Assembly: GCA_019241095.1 (NCBI GenBank)
Contig: JAFAXJ010000076.1
Coordinates: 1 to 7,250 of the forward strand
Direction: 5' to 3'
From: Verrucomicrobiota bacterium
GTDB taxonomy: Bacteria; Verrucomicrobiota; Verrucomicrobiia; Chthoniobacterales; JAFAMB01
DNA: 7,250 bases
A program made the position numbers and the translations under genes. Numbering within the stretch: the stretch's first letter is position 1; the number at the start of each line of letters is the position of its first letter. Under the pieces are notes generated by a model, which searched no databases, was not told the origin of the DNA, and was given only the letters and a program-made list of their open reading frames with translations. Shown in pieces: positions 1 through 6,523 of the stretch.

Positions 1-2
1 AA

Positions 3-1085
3 GGGGAAGCAGCGCTCTATCGCAGCCCTGATCTAAGCCTACACACGCGATGGGAAATCATACCTATCGTGGGTATGGGTATTTTGCTGGGACTTCTTGC
101 CCCCGTTTATCTGCGTTTTCTGCGCTTGGCAGAGCGTCTCTTTTCAAAAATGCTCATTCCAATACCGTTCAAGTTGGGAATCGGCGGCTTGATTGTGGGC
201 TCACTCGCGATCACTGCCCCAGAGATCTGCGGCAATGGTCATACCCTGGTAAATAATCTTTTTCATCAGAATTGGTTATGGAACACAGTCCTTTTTCTGC
301 TGGTGATGAAACTGATTGCCACGGCCATTACATTCGGCTCGGGGGCTGTAGGAGGTGTCTTCACCCCTACGCTCTTTGTCGGCGCAGCCACCGGTACACT
401 TTATGGCCAAACGGTTCTGATCCTGGCGCCGCATCTGCAATCGGACCCTGTCATTTACGGTCTGGTCGGAATGGGTTCGTTCCTTGCGGCCACTACAGGC
501 GCACCGCTCATGGCAATCCTGATGGTGTTTGAACTGACTTTGAGCTACACCATCGTGCCGTTCCTGATGGTCAGTTGTGTTCTCGCGTATTATTGTAGCA
601 GTCTCTTTGAAAAGAGATTCATGTACGGAGAATCGCTCGAGCGAAAAGGCGCCGCATTCTTCCACCGGCAGTTAGCCGATATTAGCATTACAGATCTGAT
701 CCGCCATGATCCGGTAACTTTGCAGCAGAACGCCACTTTTGCGGAGATTGCTCAGACCTTCGTTCAGTCCCGATTCGCTCATATTTATATTGTCGATCCG
801 GAGCGACGTTTGTTAGGTGCAGTATCGTTGCACGACGTAAAAGCCTTTTTAGATCGACCTGAGCTTGAGACGGTAGTGATCGCCGCCGATCTGATGGACG
901 AAAATTTCCCGCGAGTTTCTCCTTTACAAGGAATGGGTGAAGCACTCCTGAGATTCACAAAAGCGGAATCAGAACGCCTGCCTGTGGTGGACAATTTCGA
1001 GTCCCAACGCCTGATCGGCAGTATATCAAAAACAGACATCATGCTTTATCTAGCTGGTGAAGAAACAGTCCGGCAGCCAGCCTGA
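3..1085 (+). CDS. ClC-family chloride channel/antiporter with C-terminal CBS pair (5' partial)
   Basis: The frame is open from the left edge (first full codon at 3), so the ATG at 69 is internal and the start lies outside. The 360 visible residues hold the second half of a ClC membrane domain, which moves chloride across the inner membrane as a channel or a Cl-/H+ antiporter. The conserved GxFxP anion-pathway loop reads GSGAVGGVFTP (336-368). The Tyr in FMYGESL (624-626) sits where the pore tyrosine of E. coli ClcA (Tyr445) lies. Two CBS domains follow, at about 687-854 and 882-1058; such pairs usually bind adenine nucleotides and gate the channel. The selectivity loops GSGIP and GREGP would be upstream and cannot be checked, so channel versus exchanger is undecided. 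It ends at TGA, convergent with the GH15 gene, and shows no sign of damage. Confidence 0.93.
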   Translation, partial: GEAALYRSPDLSLHTRWEIIPIVGMGILLGLLAPVYLRFLRLAERLFSKMLIPIPFKLGIGGLIVGSLAITAPEICGNGHTLVNNLFHQNWLWNTVLFLLVMKLIATAITFGSGAVGGVFTPTLFVGAATGTLYGQTVLILAPHLQSDPVIYGLVGMGSFLAATTGAPLMAILMVFELTLSYTIVPFLMVSCVLAYYCSSLFEKRFMYGESLERKGAAFFHRQLADISITDLIRHDPVTLQQNATFAEIAQTFVQSRFAHIYIVDPERRLLGAVSLHDVKAFLDRPELETVVIAADLMDENFPRVSPLQGMGEALLRFTKAESERLPVVDNFESQRLIGSISKTDIMLYLAGEETVRQPA

Positions 1086-1164
1086 TTTTTTCTTAGCCTT
1101 TCAAACGCATAGGACACATGGGTCTCATGGGCCGAATAAGTCTCGCTAGTTTATCACGTTGATC

Positions 1165-1184
1165 GACGCCTTTGAAAGGGCGTC
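1165..1184 (+). terminator. Hairpin between convergent genes, possible weak terminator
   Basis: An eight-pair stem (GACGCCTT with AAGGGCGTC minus its last C-side slack, one G-T wobble) closes a 4-base loop about 80 bp after the ClC stop. It lies in the 188-bp gap between two genes that converge. The following bases (ATCAAGATTATTTCG) are only moderately T-rich and neither flank has a real T-run, so termination is inferred from location more than from a canonical signal. Nothing else in this gap looks like a gene. Confidence 0.35.
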
Positions 1185-1273
1185 ATCAAGATTATTTCGT
1201 ACGTTCCCAGCATTCAATTGCTAGCTATCATCTCTGGCTCCAAAGGGCACCTAGCTCCCAATTCCTGGAGCAA

Positions 1274-3088
1274 TCATTTGCCTTCACCTAATTGCCTATT
1301 AAGCTCGTACGCGGCGCTGATCAATGCCAAGTGAGTAAAAGCTTGGGGAAAATTGCCCAGGTGCTCACCCGACGGCCCTAACTCTTCGGCAAAAAGACCG
1401 AGATGATTCGCGTAACCAAGCATCTTCTCAAATAGAAATCGGGCGCGCGGTACTTCCCCAGCGCGGGCCAGACATTCGATATACCAAAAGGAGCACATGC
1501 AGAAAGTACCCTCGGAACCTTCTATTCCATCATCTCCTCGATATCGATAAACCAGAGAATCATCGACGAGGTTAGTCTCTATTGCTTTCAAAGTTGAAAG
1601 CCAACGAGGATCGGTCGGGCTTATGAACCTTACTAAAGGAGCTAACAGGGCGGCAGCATCTAACGTATTACCGCTTCTGGACTGAACAAAACTATGCAAA
1701 TCCGAGTTCCAGAACTCATGATAAATCTGGTTGTAAATAGTATCGCGCACGTTTTTCCAGTCAGAGACCGGAGCGGGAAAACTGCGCTTGTCCGCGAGAC
1801 GAAGACCACGATCAATCGCCACCCAGCACATTAAACGGCTATATAGCAGCTCCTTTTTTCCACCTCTAACTTCCCAAATCCCTTCGTCCGGTTGGTCCCA
1901 ATTTTTGCAGACCCAATTGAGTAGACGGACTAGGTGAGACCACAAATCGTTGCTTACTGCTTCGCCATATTTGTTATAAAGGTAGATCGAGTCCAGCAGC
2001 TCGCCATAAATGTCGAGCTGTAAGTGGTTAGCAGCACCATTACCTATTCGAACGGGAGAACTTTTGCGATAACCTTCCCAGTGGGAGAGCACAGTTTCCG
2101 GCAGGTTCGGATTGCCATCTGCGGCATACATAATTTGCAACGGCTCGTCCTGCTTAAGACTGCGACAACGTTCCTCCAGCCATCGCATAAAAGCCTTTGA
2201 CTCGGCATGGAATCCCAATCGACTCAACGCATACAGCGTAAAGCTTGCGTCTCTGATCCAGGTGTAACGATAATCCCAGTTCCGCCCGCCACCGATGGAC
2301 TCTGGAAGGCCGAAAGTTGGGGCCGCGATGATAGAGCCGTACTTCTGACTTGTTAGTAACTTCAAAACCAGAGCTGAACGGTCCACCACTTCACGCCATC
2401 TTCCTCGATAGGTTGATTTACTCACCCAACCCTGCCAAAATTTCAGCGTATTATCAAATATTGTATTCGCCAGGTTGGCATCAATTTCGTCCGGAACCTC
2501 AGGATCACTGTCCAGGCTGAACAAGGCAGTTTCTCCAGAGCGCAGCACGAATTCGGCCGTCACCTTGTTATCATCAACCCTCACCGGGCAGTGAGATCGA
2601 AACCGAAGCATCCGAAGTGGACCACTATTAGCTAAGAATAGTACTTGATGATCAGAGACTCGTTTGATTGATTGCGGAGCTCGTCCATAGTCCAGTCGTG
2701 GATCCAGACTGAGCTTGAACTTCACCTCTCCGCGCACGCATTGAACTCTGCGGATCAACTGATGGACCGGTTCAGACTTGTCACTGGTGGATTCGAGCGA
2801 AATCGGCATGAAATCCACTAACTCCGCGACACCATCAGGCGACAGGAACCGAGTAATCAGGATGTTCGAGTTCGAGATATACATTTGCTTCGGCCGGCTG
2901 TTCTGAAGCGAAGCCGAAATGCTGAAGCGCCCCCCTCGCTCGTGATCTAGCAAAGCCCCGAAAACGGTTGGCGAATCGAAATAGGGAAAACACATGAAAT
3001 CAATCGATCCGTCGATCGCTACTAACGCGACCGTTTGAAGATTGCCAATTACACCATAGTTTTCGATCGGTTGATAATTGTCTGCCAT
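1274..3088 (-). CDS. GH15 family glycoside hydrolase (glucoamylase/trehalase-like)
   Basis: The 604-residue product has the full architecture of bacterial GH15-like proteins: an N-terminal beta-sandwich beginning YQPIENYGVIGNLQT, then an (alpha/alpha)6 barrel. The family releases glucose by inverting hydrolysis of alpha-glucosides or of trehalose. Visible signatures are RNWDYRYTWIRDA (269-281), GIWEVRGG (403-410), EGTFCMCSFW (526-535), LFAEEL (565-570) and GNFPQAFTHLALI (578-590). By family analogy Glu406 is the general acid and a Glu of LFAEEL the base. There is no signal peptide, so it should be cytoplasmic, acting on internal glycogen, maltodextrin or trehalose. The frame reaches an ATG at 3154, but family members begin just before the YxPIE motif, so I chose the ATG at 3088. 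Neither start has a well-spaced Shine-Dalgarno. Sequence alone does not separate trehalase from glucoamylase activity. Confidence 0.92.
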   Translation of the reverse strand: MADNYQPIENYGVIGNLQTVALVAIDGSIDFMCFPYFDSPTVFGALLDHERGGRFSISASLQNSRPKQMYISNSNILITRFLSPDGVAELVDFMPISLESTSDKSEPVHQLIRRVQCVRGEVKFKLSLDPRLDYGRAPQSIKRVSDHQVLFLANSGPLRMLRFRSHCPVRVDDNKVTAEFVLRSGETALFSLDSDPEVPDEIDANLANTIFDNTLKFWQGWVSKSTYRGRWREVVDRSALVLKLLTSQKYGSIIAAPTFGLPESIGGGRNWDYRYTWIRDASFTLYALSRLGFHAESKAFMRWLEERCRSLKQDEPLQIMYAADGNPNLPETVLSHWEGYRKSSPVRIGNGAANHLQLDIYGELLDSIYLYNKYGEAVSNDLWSHLVRLLNWVCKNWDQPDEGIWEVRGGKKELLYSRLMCWVAIDRGLRLADKRSFPAPVSDWKNVRDTIYNQIYHEFWNSDLHSFVQSRSGNTLDAAALLAPLVRFISPTDPRWLSTLKAIETNLVDDSLVYRYRGDDGIEGSEGTFCMCSFWYIECLARAGEVPRARFLFEKMLGYANHLGLFAEELGPSGEHLGNFPQAFTHLALISAAYELNRQLGEGK

Positions 3089-3216
3089 AAATACAATACG
3101 AGCGTCGCAGCGAAGACGGACCCCATTCACATATCCTGCATGGAAAGAAACCATCCTTTCTGACGCGATTGCCTTTGATGAATTCTAAAGCAGATTCTTT
3201 TGCTCATGATAGACTT

Positions 3217-3238
3217 ATTTTCGTTCGCAAACGAAGAT
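3217..3238 (+). promoter_or_regulatory. Palindrome just upstream of the truncated flavodoxin start
   Basis: ATTTTCGTT and AACGAAGAT are inverted around CGCA, giving nine pairs with one wobble, and end six bases before the ATG at 3245. It lies in the interval between the divergent GH15 gene and the flavodoxin/dehydrogenase cluster. It could be a regulator's operator or a hairpin covering the ribosome-binding region. Redox flavodoxin genes are often controlled by MarR- or TetR-type repressors, but no regulator gene is visible here, so the role is a guess. A stem this short can arise by chance. Confidence 0.3.
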
Positions 3239-3244
3239 GGCGCC

Positions 3245-3433
3245 ATGGCCAGTTTTTATGTCGTTTACCATAGTGGCTTCGGTCATACTAAATGCCAGGT
3301 TGGAGCAGTACGCGGAGGTACGGCATCGGTTTCAGGTTTAAAGGCTTTTATCTGGACGACTGATCGGACAACCTCACGACTCGATGCACTCGAGCATGCA
3401 GACGCAATCATTCTTGGTTGCCCAACGTATTAG
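3245..3433 (+). pseudogene. Truncated WrbA/flavodoxin-like NAD(P)H:quinone oxidoreductase, N-terminal fragment
   Basis: The 62 residues from this ATG read like the start of a WrbA-type flavodoxin, an FMN enzyme reducing quinones with NAD(P)H. MASFYVVYHSGFGHTK gives the first beta strand and the FMN-phosphate loop (residues 9-15). The segment DALEHADAIILGCPTY matches the second conserved block, normally GSPTYMG, which contacts FMN. The frame stops with TAG at exactly that point, whereas family members run to roughly 190-200 residues. The dehydrogenase starts 19 bp later, so about two thirds of the gene, including the rest of the FMN and quinone sites, is missing. The frame extends upstream to ATG 3206 and TTG 3200, but alignment to the family favours 3245. 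I infer a decayed remnant; a functional 62-residue peptide is unlikely. Confidence 0.65.
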
Positions 3434-3452
3434 GCGAAAGCTTTGAAGATTT

Positions 3453-4421
3453 ATGTCTAGCACTATTTGGACGAACGCGTTTCTCACACAGGACGCCAGA
3501 GAACTCCTAAAGGATGTGACCAAATCACATCGACTACTTATCAGCGAAGAGCCAGATGATGTCCTGTCCGTAGGCAAGCCCGATGAGCAACTTACGGAAG
3601 CAGAGATCCTGTTCGGTCAGCCAGATCCGGGGTTAATCATTGCTTCGATTAATGCCAAATGGATTCACGTCTCAAGCGCTGGCTACGCCCGTTATGATAA
3701 TGAATCTTTCAAGAATTGGTTAAAAACCCGCTCAGCGATTTTCACAAACAGCTCGAGTGTTTTTGATGAGCCTTGTGCGCAACATCTTATGGGATGGATT
3801 TTGGCCGATAGCCGGCTGTTCTATCCCGCTTATGATAACCAGAAAGAGGCAAAAGCATGGCCTCAAAACAAATTACGCGAACAGATGCGTTTGCTGACAA
3901 ACCAAACGATTCTTATTTTGGGCTATGGTTCAATCGGCCGTCGTTTAACGGAGTTGCTTGCCCCTTACAGCGTAAGAATTATTGGATTTAAGCGAACGCC
4001 AGCTCACGTTTCAGGAGTTGAGATTGTTGGTTTGGCGGACCTTCCAAACGCGCTTGCGCGGACGGACCACGTTGTGAATATCTTGCCGGAAAGCAAGAGC
4101 ACACAAAATTTTGTTAGCTCGAATTTATTTAAACAATTGAAACCTGGAGCACGCTACTATTCGATAGGTCGGGGAACTACAACCGACCAGAGAGCGCTCG
4201 AGAACTATCTTGGTAATGGACATTTGGCAGCAGCCTACCTCGATGTAACTGACCCTGAACCGTTACCGCCCAATGATCCACTTTGGTCAGTGCCTCACTG
4301 TTATATCACTCCCCACTCAGGCGGCGGGCACGACGACGAATCGTCAAGACTTGTTCAGCATTTCCTCGCAAACTTAAGACGTTTTGAGAAAGGCGAACCG
4401 TTATTGAATCGTGTTTTTTAG
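3453..4421 (+). CDS. D-isomer-specific 2-hydroxyacid dehydrogenase
   Basis: This complete 322-residue protein belongs to the D-2-hydroxyacid dehydrogenase superfamily, cytoplasmic enzymes that interconvert 2-keto acids and D-2-hydroxy acids. The Rossmann dinucleotide loop is GYGSIG (157-162). The catalytic triad is intact: Arg240 in SIGRG, Glu269 in DVTDPEPLP and His288 in TPHSGGG. FTNSSSVFDEPCAQH (97-111) is the usual segment leading into the nucleotide-binding domain. After the second strand the sequence is GFKRTP, with Lys-Arg where NAD-specific members carry Asp, so NADP(H) preference, as in GhrA-type glyoxylate/hydroxypyruvate reductases, is plausible. The substrate cannot be deduced. 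The start beginning MSSTIWTNA fits relatives whose first strand begins IWxN; only a weak GAAG precedes it. The gene lies directly behind the truncated flavodoxin and 17 bp ahead of tag, suggesting shared transcription. Confidence 0.93.
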   Translation: MSSTIWTNAFLTQDARELLKDVTKSHRLLISEEPDDVLSVGKPDEQLTEAEILFGQPDPGLIIASINAKWIHVSSAGYARYDNESFKNWLKTRSAIFTNSSSVFDEPCAQHLMGWILADSRLFYPAYDNQKEAKAWPQNKLREQMRLLTNQTILILGYGSIGRRLTELLAPYSVRIIGFKRTPAHVSGVEIVGLADLPNALARTDHVVNILPESKSTQNFVSSNLFKQLKPGARYYSIGRGTTTDQRALENYLGNGHLAAAYLDVTDPEPLPPNDPLWSVPHCYITPHSGGGHDDESSRLVQHFLANLRRFEKGEPLLNRVF

Positions 4422-4438
4422 CCGCTTAAACAAGGCCG

Positions 4439-5059
4439 ATGGAAATGGGAACCAACGCAAAGCGTCCTGAAGATTCGACTCCCATGGATTTGAGGCGTTG
4501 CCCCTGGGCCGGCCCCGACCCGTTATATATTCAATACCACGACACGGAATGGGGCGTTCCTCTGCACGATGACATTCGGCTTTTCGAGATGATCGTTCTG
4601 GAGAGCATGCAGAGCGGTCTAAGCTGGATTACTGTATTGCGCAAACGGGATGCCTTTCGGCGTGCTTTTCTCGGGTTTGATGCTGAGCAAATCGCTACGT
4701 TCGACCAGAACAGAATCGAATCTCTGATGGCCAACCCGGATATTATCCGTAATCGCGCCAAAATTAATGCCGCAATCGTAAATGCCAGAACGGCATTGAG
4801 AGTGAAAGAAAAATTCGGCAGCCTCGACCTGTTTTTCTGGCGGCTTGTGGACTTCAAACCGATTACAAATCACCGAAAAACTTACCTTGAGGTTCCAGCC
4901 AAAACAGACCTTTCCGAGAAACTCGCGAAAGAGTGCAAAAGCGCCGGATTTATATTTTTCGGACCGATTGTTGCCTATGCATTTATGCAAGCGGTCGGAA
5001 TGGTAAATGACCATGAAACCGGCTGTTTTCGATTCGGTGCCCCGATGCCTGGTCGATAA
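4439..5059 (+). CDS. tag: DNA-3-methyladenine glycosylase I
   Basis: The protein excises 3-methyladenine from alkylated DNA, beginning base-excision repair. It aligns without gaps in its key residues to E. coli Tag with a constant offset of 17. The zinc ligands are Cys21 (RRCPW), His34 (YHDTEW), His192 and Cys196 (NDHETGC), and the active-site Glu is Glu55 (LESMQSGLSW). The block GLSWITVLRKRDAFR and the C-terminal AYAFMQAVGMVNDH are also typical. The product has 206 residues against 187 in E. coli; the excess is a 15-residue N-terminal tail. AAGG at 4432-4435 lies 3 bases before the ATG at 4439 and 9 before an in-frame ATG at 4445; ATG 4484 would match the E. coli start. The 17-bp gap to the dehydrogenase suggests one transcript, although no functional link between the two is evident. 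Confidence 0.96.
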   Translation: MEMGTNAKRPEDSTPMDLRRCPWAGPDPLYIQYHDTEWGVPLHDDIRLFEMIVLESMQSGLSWITVLRKRDAFRRAFLGFDAEQIATFDQNRIESLMANPDIIRNRAKINAAIVNARTALRVKEKFGSLDLFFWRLVDFKPITNHRKTYLEVPAKTDLSEKLAKECKSAGFIFFGPIVAYAFMQAVGMVNDHETGCFRFGAPMPGR

Positions 5060-5162
5060 GACCACAAAGGCTCGACGCTCCGTGGTGAACCCGAAAAGCG
5101 GCGCATCCGAACAACGCGAACTGCATGATTTCATGGTGAGACGCTTCCAGCAGGAATCCTAG
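5007..5162 (+). pseudogene. 51-codon frame overlapping tag, possible diacylglycerol-kinase N-terminal stub
   Basis: An ATG-started frame lies +1 to tag, overlaps its last 53 bases and continues about 100 bp beyond it to TAG. The part beyond tag reads ARRSVVNPKSGASEQREL, followed by HDFMVRRFQQES. NPKSG preceded by hydrophobic residues is the first conserved motif of the diacylglycerol/lipid kinase catalytic domain (VxNPxSG), where it forms the nucleotide-binding loop, and the following helix-like stretch fits that position. No continuation with the later GGDGT motif is visible before the oppositely oriented membrane-protein gene. It may be the remaining start of a deleted lipid kinase gene, or a chance frame; the five-residue match is suggestive only. 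Confidence 0.3.
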
Positions 5163-5207
5163 CCTGATTCTTGGGCGCCCCGTTATATTCTGTTGAACAA
5201 TTGAGCT

Positions 5208-5984
5208 TCAAGACGCTTTCTGGTCGTGCCCGGGATGGGTTCCTGCATTTTGAGGCAGGAACAAGATGCATGCTGCGATGAGAACAACCAAGATGCCGGA
5301 TGCGCCGTAACGGCTGAACGCAAAGCCTCCATGATCCACCGGCTTGTCAAGGAGATCGCCCAAAGTCGCCCCGAGCGGCCGCGTGAGAATAAAGGCGGCC
5401 CAGAAGAGCAAGGTACACGAAATAGTAGTAAAGACATATGCCGCGGATACAAGCGCCAAACCTGTGCCAAATACAAAAGCCCCGCCTTCATAGCCGAGCC
5501 CGTTTGTGTCGGCCATCCAGTCGCCGAGTGCCGTTCCCAATGTCTGAGAAAACAAGATCGTTCCCCAATAGAATATCTCTACTTTCGGCGAAGTGATTGT
5601 CTGTACCGAAACCGAGCCCGCCGATTTGTACCAGACTGCTAGTGACCCCATCAGAAGAACAAAGAGGATTAACGTTCCGCCTGCATAGCCTAGGCCTAGC
5701 GAGCGATCTACAAAATCCGCCAAGATCGTGCCAGAGTGGTTGTTGCAATGATGACAGCCCAGTATAGAAAAGGGTTGAACGCCTTGGAGGCGACTTGCGC
5801 GGCTACAACCACGGCAAAAATAACAATAAAAAATGAGACTGGCGGCAACATAACCCAGATTCATCGACATCGATACGGCATCACCCCCGGTCTCTCCAAG
5901 AGTCGTTGCAAGGATTTTAGTAACCCAAAACGTCAGGGTGACCGCAGGCACCTTGCTGAAACTGGAATGCGCATTTTCATGCAT
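5208..5984 (-). CDS. COG4705-type multi-pass membrane protein with paired compensating frameshifts
   Basis: This 258-residue protein resembles the uncharacterised membrane proteins of COG4705, whose function is unknown. It contains four related units, each beginning with an aromatic-Trp pair and carrying xLGxxxxD: FWVTKILATTLGETGGD (19-35), GTILAD (85-90), YWGTILFSQTLGTALGD (139-155) and FWAAFILTRPLGATLGD (194-210). The four Asp residues are 35, 90, 155 and 210, probably within or beside membrane helices. Residues 53-84 are out of frame: they are Cys/His/Ser-rich where a hydrophobic helix is expected. Removing one T and restoring one G on the coding strand recovers hydrophobic sequence, including the missing YW and TLG of repeat 2. 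The ATG at 5984 is preceded by AGAGGT at short spacing. Whether the allele is functional depends on whether the shifts are real. Confidence 0.88.
   Translation of the reverse strand: MHENAHSSFSKVPAVTLTFWVTKILATTLGETGGDAVSMSMNLGYVAASLIFYCYFCRGCSRASRLQGVQPFSILGCHHCNNHSGTILADFVDRSLGLGYAGGTLILFVLLMGSLAVWYKSAGSVSVQTITSPKVEIFYWGTILFSQTLGTALGDWMADTNGLGYEGGAFVFGTGLALVSAAYVFTTISCTLLFWAAFILTRPLGATLGDLLDKPVDHGGFAFSRYGASGILVVLIAACILFLPQNAGTHPGHDQKAS
5733..5828 (-). other. 32-codon out-of-frame segment inside the COG4705-type gene
   Basis: On the coding strand the segment starts at a T6 run (5828-5833) with one base too many and ends at a GG (5731-5732) with one base too few. As written it encodes FYCYFCRGCSRASRLQGV and onward. 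The neighbouring frame reads IVIFAVVVAAQVASKAFNPF, then LYWAVIIATTTL, and joins GTILADF. Both indels fall in or beside homopolymers, which is the usual position of sequencing errors and also of true slippage mutations. Confidence 0.8.
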
Positions 5985-6523
5985 ACACCTCTAAATGGAT
6001 TCTCCTCAGGCCATCCTACATCTAAACTGCAAGCCGGTTTCATGCGAGTATCGCGGCAGGGAATAGTAGAGGCCCTGTTCCGTTAAAAGCTAACAAAGGT
6101 TTGCGTGCTATTGCCCTTTCTCAATCGTTACCGGACCGATCCGGACGAACTCATCACGCCAGTAACGGCATTATCCATGTCGATAACCATATTGCTGATG
6201 ATGCCAGTAGTCATCGTTCCAATCGTGATCCCGGCGATCCGAATCGCAGTCTCGAAGATTTTAAATCGAGATCCGCGACGATCCGAACTGCAATCCCGAT
6301 GATCGTCCGTAGTGCCGTGAGGCGCCGACCACCGACCGAGCACGGAGCCTATAGCAAGTAAGTTTCTAATCTGCGTGCAAGACAGACGCGGCAAAAGGCG
6401 TTTTATTCGGATCAGGTATGGCTCTCCCTGGACAATAAACTCGCAAGCAACAGAGAAGATGCTCGAACCATTCAACTCGATACCTGAGATGGCGAAATTC
6501 AGATCACGAAGAAAGTAATTTTT
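5985..6523. other. 539-bp gap between divergent membrane-protein genes, no convincing gene
   Basis: Open frames exist on both strands (for example 6631-6128 on - and 6101-6361 or 6105-6302 on +), but none resembles a known family and they overlap one another. The part from about 6136 to 6330 is rich in ATC/GATC words spaced in multiples of three, which keeps several frames open and makes one + frame Ile/Val/Pro-rich. It includes a short hairpin, GCGAT-CCGA-ATCGC (6234-6247). Further right, + strand codons 6407-6523 faintly recall a BON domain but contain a TGA at 6485. I infer degraded coding sequence plus the promoters of both flanking genes; no clear -35/-10 pair was found. Confidence 0.5.

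Noticed and set aside
3089..3154. N-terminal extension of the GH15 protein to the ATG at 3154
   Set aside because: The 22 extra residues lack counterparts in the family, whose members start just before the YxPIE motif; the purine run AGAAAGG abuts that ATG with no spacing.
3466..3480. Possible continuation of the flavodoxin (Phe-Gly-Arg-Thr in another frame)
   Set aside because: It is only four residues and falls inside the dehydrogenase's conserved IWTN start, so it is most simply coincidence.
4619..5134. 171-codon - strand frame over tag
   Set aside because: It is a mirror of the clearly homologous tag coding sequence; its translation resembles nothing known.
5193..5207. TTGAA/TTCAA inverted repeat after the COG4705-type gene as a terminator
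   Set aside because: The stem is five A/T-rich pairs without a T-run, too weak to call.
6105..6302. Hydrophobic 65-codon frame on the + strand (Ile/Val/Pro-rich)
   Set aside because: It has only a GTG start without a Shine-Dalgarno, the composition follows from the periodic ATC words, and similar frames are open in parallel.
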